A DNA stretch of 64,000 bases. Source: Microbulbifer sp. A4B17. GTDB lineage: Bacteria > Pseudomonadota > Gammaproteobacteria > Pseudomonadales > Cellvibrionaceae. This document shows, in pieces, positions 8,509 through 15,238 of this stretch. Below the pieces are notes generated by a model. The model was given only the letters and a program-made list of their open reading frames with translations. It had not been told where the DNA came from and made no database searches. The position numbers and the translations under genes are program-made. The stretch spans positions 3,544,501 through 3,608,500 of the forward strand of contig NZ_CP029064.1 in assembly GCF_003076275.1 (NCBI RefSeq), read 5' to 3'. Position 1 is the stretch's first letter, and every line of letters starts with the position of its first letter.

Positions 8509-8543
8509 AGAACCGTACGTGAACCTCTCAATTCATACGGCTC
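8509..8543 (-). ncRNA. Group II intron domain V (catalytic hairpin)
   Basis: A 34-nt hairpin with AGCCGTATG on one arm and CGTACGGTTCT on the other, the best conserved part of bacterial group II ribozymes. It binds the catalytic metal ions. Confidence 0.8.
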
Positions 8544-8550
8544 TTCGTAT

Positions 8551-9849
8551 TCAGCACATTTTCAATCTTCCCATTCTCCAGTGTGCAAACAAGCCACGCA
8601 TTTGTTGACGAACCTTTCCAATAAAGGCCCAACTCTTGAAACAGCTTCGCTTCAGATGCTTAAACTTCTTCCTGGCCCAACGCATCAGCGTTTGATCAAG
8701 ATACTTCTGAAGTCGATAAACACCATATTTCCGCCCAAAGTGACCGTAGTAGTTCAGCCATCCTTGTATTGCGGGATTAAGTGCTTGTGCCATCTCCGAC
8801 AGTGATCGGTCCACCCAGTTAATCACACGCCACTGCCTAACCTTATCCTTGATCCTCTTGAAAGCTTTAGGGCTCATTGATGGACCAAAGGCGGTGAAGG
8901 TTTGTCCATGGCGATTCTTTGCTTTCCTGGGACCAAATCGATAACCCAGAAAGTCAAAATGGATCACAGGGTGGTTGTCTTTACGGTTGCTGTTCTTGCA
9001 ATAAACCTTGCGGGTTTTCTCTGGATGAGCTTCAAGCCCGCAGGAAGTCAGGCGTGCCTTCAGCGCTGCCAGTAAGCGATCTGCTTCCCGGGGATTGCGA
9101 CAATGGTAAACCGCATCATCAGCGTAACGCTCAAAAGGAATTTCTTTGTGCGTTCTTACCATCCAGACGTCCAGCGCGTAGTGCAAAAACAAGTTCGCCA
9201 ACAGCGGGCTGATTACGCCTCCTTGTGGTGTGCCTTGTGTTCGCTCTTCAAGCTGTCCATCCCGATGTTGTACAGGAGCCGTCAACCAGCGCTGCACATA
9301 GAGTCTGACCCACCGATGATTATTATGTTTATCTAATGCCTTCAGTAGGAGTTCGTGATTAATATTGTCAAAGAAACCCTTGATGTCTAAATCAACCACC
9401 CAGATTCTATCCCAGCATCGTTGTCGAGCTCGGCGCACTGCGTCTATAGCAGACTTACCTGGTCGATAACCGTAGGAGTCAGGGTGAAAGACCTTCTCCA
9501 GTTCTGGCTCCAGCAGCTGCTTGACCACCATTTGTGCAATGCGATCTTCGATTGTGGGAATACCCAGTGGTCGCAGGCTGCCATCGAGCTTCGGAATATC
9601 CACTCGTTTGACGGCTGATGGAAAATAGCTGCCAGATGACAGTCTATTCCAAAGCTTGAACAGGTTTCTGGCGAGATTCGATTCGTACTGCTCTATCGTA
9701 ATCCCGTCAATCCCCGCACCGCCTCCATTGGCCTTGATCTGCTTCCACGCTTCCCAAACCGCCCGTTTGGGAATATTGAATGGCTTTGCGCTAATCGTTA
9801 ATTCCTCCCCCTCTGGGTTGATTACACGGTTAGTCGCCGAATACGACAA
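8551..9849 (-). CDS. ltrA: Group II intron reverse transcriptase/maturase
   Basis: The 432-residue protein has the reverse transcriptase blocks in order: GIDGITIEQYE, IPKLDGSLRPLGIP, DLDIKGFFDNINH, GTPQGGVISPLLANLFLH and RYADDAVYHC, the catalytic YADD box. The maturase (X) domain follows (about residues 300-380; LNPAIQGWLNYYGHFG). It binds the unspliced intron to aid splicing, and copies the intron during retrohoming. There is no HNH endonuclease after the X domain (the tail is short and basic), so mobility would rely on replication forks or primers from elsewhere. The start is TTG at 9847-9849 preceded by GAAGGGG. All catalytic residues are intact. Confidence 0.93.
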   Translation of the reverse strand: MSYSATNRVINPEGEELTISAKPFNIPKRAVWEAWKQIKANGGGAGIDGITIEQYESNLARNLFKLWNRLSSGSYFPSAVKRVDIPKLDGSLRPLGIPTIEDRIAQMVVKQLLEPELEKVFHPDSYGYRPGKSAIDAVRRARQRCWDRIWVVDLDIKGFFDNINHELLLKALDKHNNHRWVRLYVQRWLTAPVQHRDGQLEERTQGTPQGGVISPLLANLFLHYALDVWMVRTHKEIPFERYADDAVYHCRNPREADRLLAALKARLTSCGLEAHPEKTRKVYCKNSNRKDNHPVIHFDFLGYRFGPRKAKNRHGQTFTAFGPSMSPKAFKRIKDKVRQWRVINWVDRSLSEMAQALNPAIQGWLNYYGHFGRKYGVYRLQKYLDQTLMRWARKKFKHLKRSCFKSWAFIGKVRQQMRGLFAHWRMGRLKMC

Positions 9850-10347
9850 CCCCTTCGCTCCACGACCATTACAGTCACTTCACCACTACTACGGGTTGTT
9901 CCGCCCCTGTGCCCAGTCTTGGTACTCAACGTCTTGTAGGGCCTCTACTTGACGCTCTTCCTTAACACCTGGACGACAGGTTCTCCTGTTCCACCCAAAA
10001 GCCTGTTGTGTGTTCACGCCGCCTTTATGCCGGATGTCACTTAGTCGGTAAACAGGTAACCTCCAAGCTTATCCCCGCACTTAGCCAGTGCACGGGTTTT
10101 GACATCATCTTGGTAATCCGCTTTCGACACCTCATCAGCGGTTCATTTGCATTCGTCTCCACACAACGCACCTGACGTATCTCGTACGCCTTTTCCCCAA
10201 GCGCTTCTAACCAAAGCTCTTTACTCTGGCCACCTTGAGGTGGTTTGTTACCACTTCCTGCAAAGCGATAACGGAGGGCCAACCTCCATCTCCTGGACAG
10301 CATGTATTTTTTTTTTTATTTATTAAAAAAAATTACTCAGGACACAC

Positions 10348-10562
10348 TGGCTATATGCATCATACGCTAGATACCCGCTCGTCTTCAATAAAGTGGAGTA
10401 CATTCAGTAGCTTGGGGTGTGTCCCCAAGCTCTGGGAGCGTTGCGCTCGCCTTTTCTTCTTCTATGCTTATCGTTCTCGTGCGCCCCCTCTTCTAGCCGC
10501 TTCTTTCAATACTCACCCAAGAGAACGCCCTTTCTTGTAGCCTGTATCAGTAGGAAATGAAT
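10348..10562. other. Region between the group II intron and csrA, with a perfect hairpin
   Basis: A hairpin with 9-bp arms, agcttgggg (10409-10417) and ccccaagct (10423-10431), is followed by a smaller stem gagcg/cgctc and a pyrimidine-rich tract. It resembles a terminator reading toward csrA. It may be the end of whatever locus the intron entered. Confidence 0.45.
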
Positions 10563-10727
10563 ATGTTGATATTGAAACGCCGAATAGGTGAAAACCTACG
10601 AATCGGCACCAAAGTTTCGGTTAAGGTATTAGAGGTTAAAGGCAACCAAGTGAAGATGGGGATACATGCCCCCAAATCTGTACCCATTCATCGCGAAGAA
10701 ATATATAGGCACATCCAAAAGGAATAG
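10563..10727 (+). CDS. csrA: CsrA/RsmA-family carbon storage regulator paralogue, 54 residues
   Basis: The product starts [20 protein letters not shown] and ends [15 protein letters not shown]. This is the full CsrA pattern: the LxxRRxGE first strand with Arg6/Arg7, the [10 protein letters not shown] strand, and the APxxVxxHREEIY strand with the RNA-binding Arg44. CsrA dimers bind GGA-containing leader RNAs and change translation or stability. I chose ATG 10563 over the ATG at 10557 because it gives the canonical MLIL start and an AGGA lies seven bases upstream. It is slightly shorter than the usual 60-65 residues. It lies in an accessory, low-GC setting next to a group II intron, so it is more likely an accessory paralogue than the housekeeping copy. 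Confidence 0.9.
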   Translation: MLILKRRIGENLRIGTKVSVKVLEVKGNQVKMGIHAPKSVPIHREEIYRHIQKE

Positions 10728-10893
10728 ATGGTGAACAGTGGAAGCCGTTGAGAAGCAAGTGCTCTTTCTTTCAAACGGCTTTCCAATCAATTTATGACCT
10801 TTGGAAAGGCCTCGGTTAGCTCAACACTTGCACAAACTAACCAACCAAAATTGTATCTATGTGTTATTTTTCAAACTCCAATACGAACTGCAT

Positions 10894-11460
10894 TCAGTTG
10901 AAACCTTTATAGATGGGGTCGTTGAAGGGCGTATTACATACTATCTGCTTATATTTAGCATAAGCTTCTGCATTATAACTTCTGGAATGGAGATTCATAA
11001 AGCCATGAAGGTAAGTGGAATGATGAACCTCCACTAGCTCTTTCTGCTTCAACTTCTGCATGACCTCTAATACAGAAAACTGAGGCTCCATCGCCGGGAA
11101 TATCAAGCGCGTAGGAAATATAAAATCAATTTTGACGTAATCGCGAATTTGTGAACTATAAAATAAAATTGCCCCTGAAACTTTACTCAAAGCTTGATGG
11201 TCAGATAGCCTCCATATGGCCGATGCACCGATACTAAAGCCTACTAGATTCACATAACCAAATGATGCGCTGATTCTCTCTAATAATTTTTCAACGTATT
11301 TATCGAGCCCAACCTTTGATCTAAAGTGTGAATACGCCTCAACTTCACAATCAAACTTCATCATTTCTGAATTATACGGATCAAGTATCTCCACACTACC
11401 AGGAAGACCAGCTGAAAATCGCTCTAAAGCTTTTGTACGACCAAAAATATCTGAAACCAA
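10894..11460 (-). CDS. Dienelactone hydrolase-like alpha/beta hydrolase (N-terminus uncertain)
   Basis: The 188-residue frame starts VSDIFGRTKAL, the first strand and loop of this hydrolase subfamily. It contains the nucleophile elbow GFSIGAS (Ser around residue 97) and ends with a His-containing YLHGFMNLHSRSYN segment near residue 155 that supplies the catalytic histidine. These enzymes act on esters or lactones in the cytoplasm; the substrate is unknown. The annotated start is TTG at 11458-11460. An ATG AAA AAA ATA lies about 30 bases upstream in another frame and reads like the natural beginning (MKKINY then ILVSDIFG), so a one-base shift in that A-rich stretch is likely. Either the gene starts weakly at TTG or it is recently broken. 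Confidence 0.65.
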   Translation of the reverse strand: MVSDIFGRTKALERFSAGLPGSVEILDPYNSEMMKFDCEVEAYSHFRSKVGLDKYVEKLLERISASFGYVNLVGFSIGASAIWRLSDHQALSKVSGAILFYSSQIRDYVKIDFIFPTRLIFPAMEPQFSVLEVMQKLKQKELVEVHHSTYLHGFMNLHSRSYNAEAYAKYKQIVCNTPFNDPIYKGFN

Positions 11461-11518
11461 TATCCAAGCTATAATTTATTTTTTTCATGTAACAAGACAG
11501 AAACGATACACCAATCAG

Positions 11519-12001
11519 TTATAATTTACTCTGTTCATATTTATCAAGTTCGATACAGTATGTCGTAAAATATCGTCCCAACAGCTCAGTTTTATGTACT
11601 GTTTCGGATATTCTTTTCAAAGCTTTGTATTCCGGCCTACTGTCAAGTAAATGGCACACTATTTCCTTATGCCCTAACTCCTTAGCCCAACCGATCATTG
11701 TTTTGAATACTGAGAGTCCAGAACCCCAAAATTGTTGAGATATGACAACAGCCATCTCAAAGTCGCTATCGTCAGGTTGAATACCACACCACCCAGCTAA
11801 TACTCCACCGATGTAAATTAGTCGAACACGGCACCCTGGCAGGGAGTCTACTTCTAATTTAAACCTGATCCACTCATTAAGGCTTTGGCCATCAAAGTAT
11901 TCATGTTTAATTAAGTGCTCCCTAAGTGAATCCTCATTGAGTACAGCTAACAATTCATCACGATTCACTTGAGTTAGTTCCTTAAACTCAATTCTGCGCA
12001 T
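11519..12001 (-). CDS. GNAT-like acetyltransferase
   Basis: The frame is open from 12265, but coding character begins at ATG 12001 (MRRIEFKELTQVNRDELLAVL), giving 160 residues. It has GNAT features: an N-terminal helix region, paired strands CRVRLIYIGGVLAGWCGIQPD and FEMAVVISQQFWGSGLSVFKTMIGWAKELG. In this last segment QQFWGSGL takes the place of the usual acetyl-CoA loop (Q/RxxGxG/A), and C-terminal strands follow. It probably transfers an acetyl group to a small amine or protein N-terminus. Its longer upstream frame would overlap the GFA gene by 100 bp and is poorly coding. It is one of three minus-strand genes of similar low GC. Confidence 0.6.
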   Translation of the reverse strand: MRRIEFKELTQVNRDELLAVLNEDSLREHLIKHEYFDGQSLNEWIRFKLEVDSLPGCRVRLIYIGGVLAGWCGIQPDDSDFEMAVVISQQFWGSGLSVFKTMIGWAKELGHKEIVCHLLDSRPEYKALKRISETVHKTELLGRYFTTYCIELDKYEQSKL

Positions 12002-12164
12002 ATTAAAGTAACTTTGACCCTCTCGTTTTGGGGTGGTTTTAAGGGAAAATAATTTTAATCTGCTTTGTAATATGTCCAGGATTAATCCCGACCGAAAGGT
12101 AGGCGCCTGCTCACATTCCCCAGCCCACTTTTTTGTATTGGTTTTTAACTTTTTTATTATATTT

Positions 12165-12563
12165 TCAGCTAAATAGTGGCACGTCATCATGAATATTCGA
12201 CCAAGGAGGTTTTTCCGATGTATACACTTGTATTTTAGGTGCCAGCTCATTTGTATAATTTTCAACTATGCCGAGTGGCAACACATAATCATCAGGGAAA
12301 TGCTTTCCGTTAACAAGGTGAGTTGGCGTTCCACATACGGAACAGAAATTTTTATATGACTTTTCGGTAGCTTGATAACTGACAACCAAGTCTTTCCCTT
12401 TAGATAATGAGAATTGTTCTTTTGGAACAACAGCATATGTACTGTGATCAGCGCCTTGTAACCTCCTACACATAGAGCAATGACACTTCACTACTGTCTT
12501 AATAGGAAGATCAAATTCCCATGCTATAGAACCACAATGGCAACCACCTTTTATTTTACTCAA
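12165..12563 (-). CDS. GFA-family protein, second copy
   Basis: The 132-residue protein shows the zinc cysteines of the GFA/CENP-V fold: GGCHCGSIAWEF, CHCSMCRR and NFCSVCGTPTHLV. It ends ENYTNELAPKIQVYTSEKPPW, a common end in GFA proteins. It is only distantly similar to the GFA protein at 515-916. The start is TTG at 12561-12563, supported by a strong GGAGGTGA just upstream. The gene is divergent from the tetR gene at 12699; the 135-bp gap contains a small dyad. A TetR repressor next to a GFA gene would fit control by a reactive aldehyde, but this is inference. Confidence 0.85.
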   Translation of the reverse strand: MSKIKGGCHCGSIAWEFDLPIKTVVKCHCSMCRRLQGADHSTYAVVPKEQFSLSKGKDLVVSYQATEKSYKNFCSVCGTPTHLVNGKHFPDDYVLPLGIVENYTNELAPKIQVYTSEKPPWSNIHDDVPLFS

Positions 12564-12656
12564 TTTGTCACCTCCATGAAATATAACCGTTGACCGTAAT
12601 CATTCATTTTATTTTCTCCGGCTTAAGATAAGGCTACATGTTAAACCAGACATAAT

Positions 12657-12674
12657 ATATGATATAGGTCATAT
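12657..12674. promoter_or_regulatory. Candidate operator dyad between GFA and tetR genes
   Basis: The dyad ATATGA-N6-TCATAT lies in the divergent intergenic region, 25 bp before the tetR start. Its position and symmetry suit a TetR-type autoregulatory operator; base composition alone could also explain it. Confidence 0.35.
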
Positions 12675-12698
12675 TAAATTGTAGGCGTATAAGAGCTC

Positions 12699-13208
12699 AT
12701 GCCGTATACAAAAGAGCATAAGGAATCTACTCGCAGACGAATTCTTGAAAGCGCATTCAGGCTATTTACAGTCAAGGGCTTTGATGGCGTTACAGTGAAT
12801 GGAGTTATGAAAGATTGCGGGCTCACCAGAGGAGCGTTCTATGCTCACTTCGACAGCAAGGCAGTGTTGTATCGCGAGTCCTTAAAGTATGCAGTCAATG
12901 GCACTAAGCTTGCTGAACTTAAGCCAGCTGGCACCACCGATAAGGCATGGCTATGCCTACTGCTTGATGGGTACCTTAGCTTAGAGCATGTGCGTGGGGA
13001 ATACCCATGTCCACTGGCATTTTTGGCTACAGATATAGTCATGCATGATAAAGAAACAAAAGCAACTTATGCTAACGTCTACGATGGCATGAACAAAGCT
13101 ATTTTGGAGTACGCTAAAAATTATGTTGATTGTGACGAAAATGACATTTTATCGGTAACTGCAATGCTCATTGGTGCGGTAGCCATAGCAAGAACTGTAG
13201 TGGTCTAA
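12699..13208 (+). pseudogene. TetR-family regulator truncated by IS copy B
   Basis: The frame has a TetR HTH (residues 1-55: TRRRILESAFRLFTVKGFDG, then VTVNGVMKDCGLTRGAFYAHF) and a helical ligand domain. IS copy B entered at the AAC triplet 13193-13195. Removing the IS and one AAC restores the frame exactly: 12699-13195 joined to 14431-14509 gives about 191 residues ending ISNEDSVAKLLQACREAG and a stop. As it stands, the last 25 or so residues are replaced by three valines and a stop at 13208. The DNA-binding domain is intact but the final dimerisation helix is lost, so function is doubtful. It faces away from the GFA gene, its likely target. Confidence 0.88.
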
Positions 13209-13258
13209 TCCTTCCGGACACTTCGCTAAGATGGTAAAACTACCAAGCGAGGTGAAGT

Positions 13259-13549
13259 ATGACAACAAAAGGTACACGTCGGCATTTCAAGCCGGAATTT
13301 AAGAAAGACGCCGTAGCGCTAGTCTCTGAGCAAGGGTATTCAATTCCTAAAGCAGCAGAGGCTGTAGGAACAACAACCAATAACCTGCGACGCTGGATAA
13401 AGGAACTGAAGCAGGAAGAAGACGGTGTGAGGTTGGATGTAGGCGAGCGCGCAGAATTAGAGCGATTACGACGTGAAAATAAGCAGTTGCGGATGGAGAA
13501 AGAAATCCTAAAAAAGGCCAGCGCCTTCTTTGCGAAAGAAATGAAATAA
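13259..13549 (+). CDS. IS3-family transposase OrfA (copy B)
   Basis: The 96-residue OrfA has the same HTH and coiled-coil layout as copy A. Residue 15 is Lys (EFKKDAVAL), as expected in this family, so copy A's Met is the derived state. The frameshift heptamer A AAA AAG at 13510-13516 is conserved. It supplies end-binding and, by frameshifting, the N-terminal part of OrfAB transposase. Confidence 0.93.
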   Translation: MTTKGTRRHFKPEFKKDAVALVSEQGYSIPKAAEAVGTTTNNLRRWIKELKQEEDGVRLDVGERAELERLRRENKQLRMEKEILKKASAFFAKEMK

Positions 13550-13593
13550 AGTACAGCTTTATTGAAAAACAGCAAGGCAGCTTTCCTGTTAGG

Positions 13594-14397
13594 GTGCTCT
13601 GCCGGGTAATGCAGGTAAGTAAGACTAGTTATTACGACTGGTGTTACCGTGGCAATAGCTCAATAGATGCTCAAACATGGCAATTATGCCATCGTTTGAA
13701 GGCCCTATTTGCAGAATCTAGACAGAGTCTCGGAAGTCGTCGGCTAATGAAGCTGTTACGTAAAGAAGGCTTTGAAGTCGGGCGCTATCGAGTCCGCAAG
13801 CTCATGAAAAAGCTAGGCTTGGCAGTAAAGCGCAAGAAGCGATTTACACTGACGACAGACAGTAAACATCACCTGCCGGTCGCAGAGAACCTTCTTAATA
13901 GGGAGTTCTCACCGAGTGCTAAAAACCAAGTCTGGACGACTGATATTACATATATTTGGACTTCGCAGGGCTGGCTGTACTTGGCGGTAGTGATTGATCT
14001 CTATTCTCGCAGGATTGTTGGTTGGCATCTAGATCGAAAGATGGAAACGGCCCTGGTAACTCGTGCGTTGATGATGGCTGTCAATTTGCGTACGCCCCCA
14101 AAAGGTCTCCTGCATCACTCTGATCGTGGCAGTCAGTATGCCAGCCATACCTACCAAACGTTATTGAGTCAGCAGGGGATGGTGTGTTCAATGAGCCGTA
14201 AGGGAAATTGTTGGGACAACGCACCGACTGAACGTTTCTTCAGTAGCTTGAAGCGGGAGTGGTTAACGGAAAACCTCTATCCGACAAGGGAGGATGCGGT
14301 AGCAGATGTAAGGGCCTATATTGCTTATTACAACTCACGCAGAATACATACAACACTGGGAGACCTAGCCCCGATCGAATTTGAGAAATGTGCTTAA
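13594..14397 (+). CDS. IS3-family transposase OrfB (copy B)
   Basis: The 267-residue catalytic part has an intact DDE triad (WTTDITYIWT, HSDRGSQYAS, SSLKREW). It differs from copy A at a few residues: Tyr for Cys near residue 18, Ala for Thr in ALFAES, Thr for Met in DRKMET, Glu for Gly in WLTEN, and Arg for Lys in DVRAYI. The functional product is the OrfAB fusion through the upstream frameshift. Confidence 0.95.
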   Translation: MLCRVMQVSKTSYYDWCYRGNSSIDAQTWQLCHRLKALFAESRQSLGSRRLMKLLRKEGFEVGRYRVRKLMKKLGLAVKRKKRFTLTTDSKHHLPVAENLLNREFSPSAKNQVWTTDITYIWTSQGWLYLAVVIDLYSRRIVGWHLDRKMETALVTRALMMAVNLRTPPKGLLHHSDRGSQYASHTYQTLLSQQGMVCSMSRKGNCWDNAPTERFFSSLKREWLTENLYPTREDAVADVRAYIAYYNSRRIHTTLGDLAPIEFEKCA

Positions 14398-14427
14398 AGA
14401 AGTGTCCGGTTGGAGTTGACCACAACA

Positions 14428-14509
14428 AACGATAAGTAACGAGGATTCCGTTGCAAAACTATTGCAAGCGTGTCGCCGAGAAGCGGGGTTAAAATTGGGT
14501 GGAATATAA
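14428..14509 (+). pseudogene. Severed 3' end of the tetR gene
   Basis: It begins with the duplicated target AAC and reads, in the frame continuing from the upstream part, ISNEDSVAKLLQACREAGLK and a stop at 14507-14509. This is the lost C-terminal helix of the TetR protein. Confidence 0.8.
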
Positions 14510-15157
14510 CGCTTGAAGCACCTGCGAATAAAACCAGAGTGGAAGTTTTGACATTGAGTGCTTTTAATTGTTAGCGCTTTGCGTGTATAAAATGGATTAG
14601 TTATTTATCTAGCTTAAGGTCTTCCCTCCTTAGCAATGTAGAATCCCCAACTATAATTTCAACTACGCTGATCCACTTGAAGTTAATTTGCGCAATTCTT
14701 ACCTGAATTGCACCTATTCTGCCAGCCCAATAGAAAACTATCCATCCCACTTTAAAAATTTATCAAGCAGTTTAAAGCAACTTATGTAAAAGCTCTGTAT
14801 CGAAACACTAATTCTAGTTTTCTCTTCATAGGACTTAATAACCCATGTTGCTCACCACTTACAACTCCACCTATCGAGCAATACTAAACCGGAGCTAACA
14901 CATGCTATAAGAAACCTAGCCCATACATCCCAACCCCTCCTACTCGGTCTGCTTTATCAGTCCACGAAGCTGCTCTTGCTTCTTACTGAAAGTAATTAAA
15001 CTATCCTCAAGAGCTTCTTGTCTCTACATTGACAGTGTTGATTTGCATTCTGACCATGTTCCTGGTTTTGGAATCATCAGTGTCTGCCGTCATTTATATA
15101 GCATTCAAGAAAACCCGAGTTTCATCGAATATAGTCTCGAATTATTGCCACTAAAAA
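14510..15157. other. Non-coding, AT-rich gap, no gene seen
   Basis: About 650 bp with no credible reading frame on either strand. Decayed sequence between the IS-disrupted tetR and the peptidase terminator. Confidence 0.5.
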
Positions 15158-15196
15158 AAAAGCGCCGTCCTGATTCAAGGCGGCGCATTTTTTAAA
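15158..15196 (-). terminator. Intrinsic terminator of the M3 peptidase gene
   Basis: On the minus strand a GCGCCGCC...GGACGGCGC stem is followed by a run of nine T, about 40 bp after the peptidase stop. Confidence 0.85.
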
Positions 15197-15238
15197 TCCA
15201 TTGCCAGCTGTGCTTCCTTGCTCTGGCAACATCAGATA

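Larger units (their letters stand above)
8470..10347 (-). mobile_element. Group II intron with maturase gene (about 1.88 kb)
   Basis: On the minus strand the element begins GTGTG (10347 downward), matching the GUGYG group II 5' end, and ends CTACTCGAC at 8478-8470, an AY end. Domain V is clear at 8543-8509: a GAGCCGTATG...CGTACGGTTCT hairpin with the conserved AGC start. Domain VI occupies the last 39 bases. The maturase stop codon is just before domain V, so the ORF occupies domain IV. The 5' third (about 9850-10347) is structured RNA, including paired blocks such as ACAAACCACCTCAAGGTGG, and frames there are not proteins. The 3' boundary is firmer than the 5' one. The host locus is not a recognisable gene; csrA follows beyond the 5' exon. 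Confidence 0.75.
13196..14427 (+). mobile_element. IS3-family insertion sequence, copy B (1,232 bp)
   Basis: Same length and ends as copy A (tgtagtgg... to ...ccacaaca), with an aac target duplication at 13193-13195 and 14428-14430. It is inserted in the 3' part of a tetR gene in the same orientation. It differs from copy A at scattered single bases only. Confidence 0.96.

Noticed and set aside
10037..10303. 88-codon frame upstream of the maturase
   Set aside because: It lies in the structured 5' part of the group II intron (domains I-III), where frames are by-products of ribozyme sequence.
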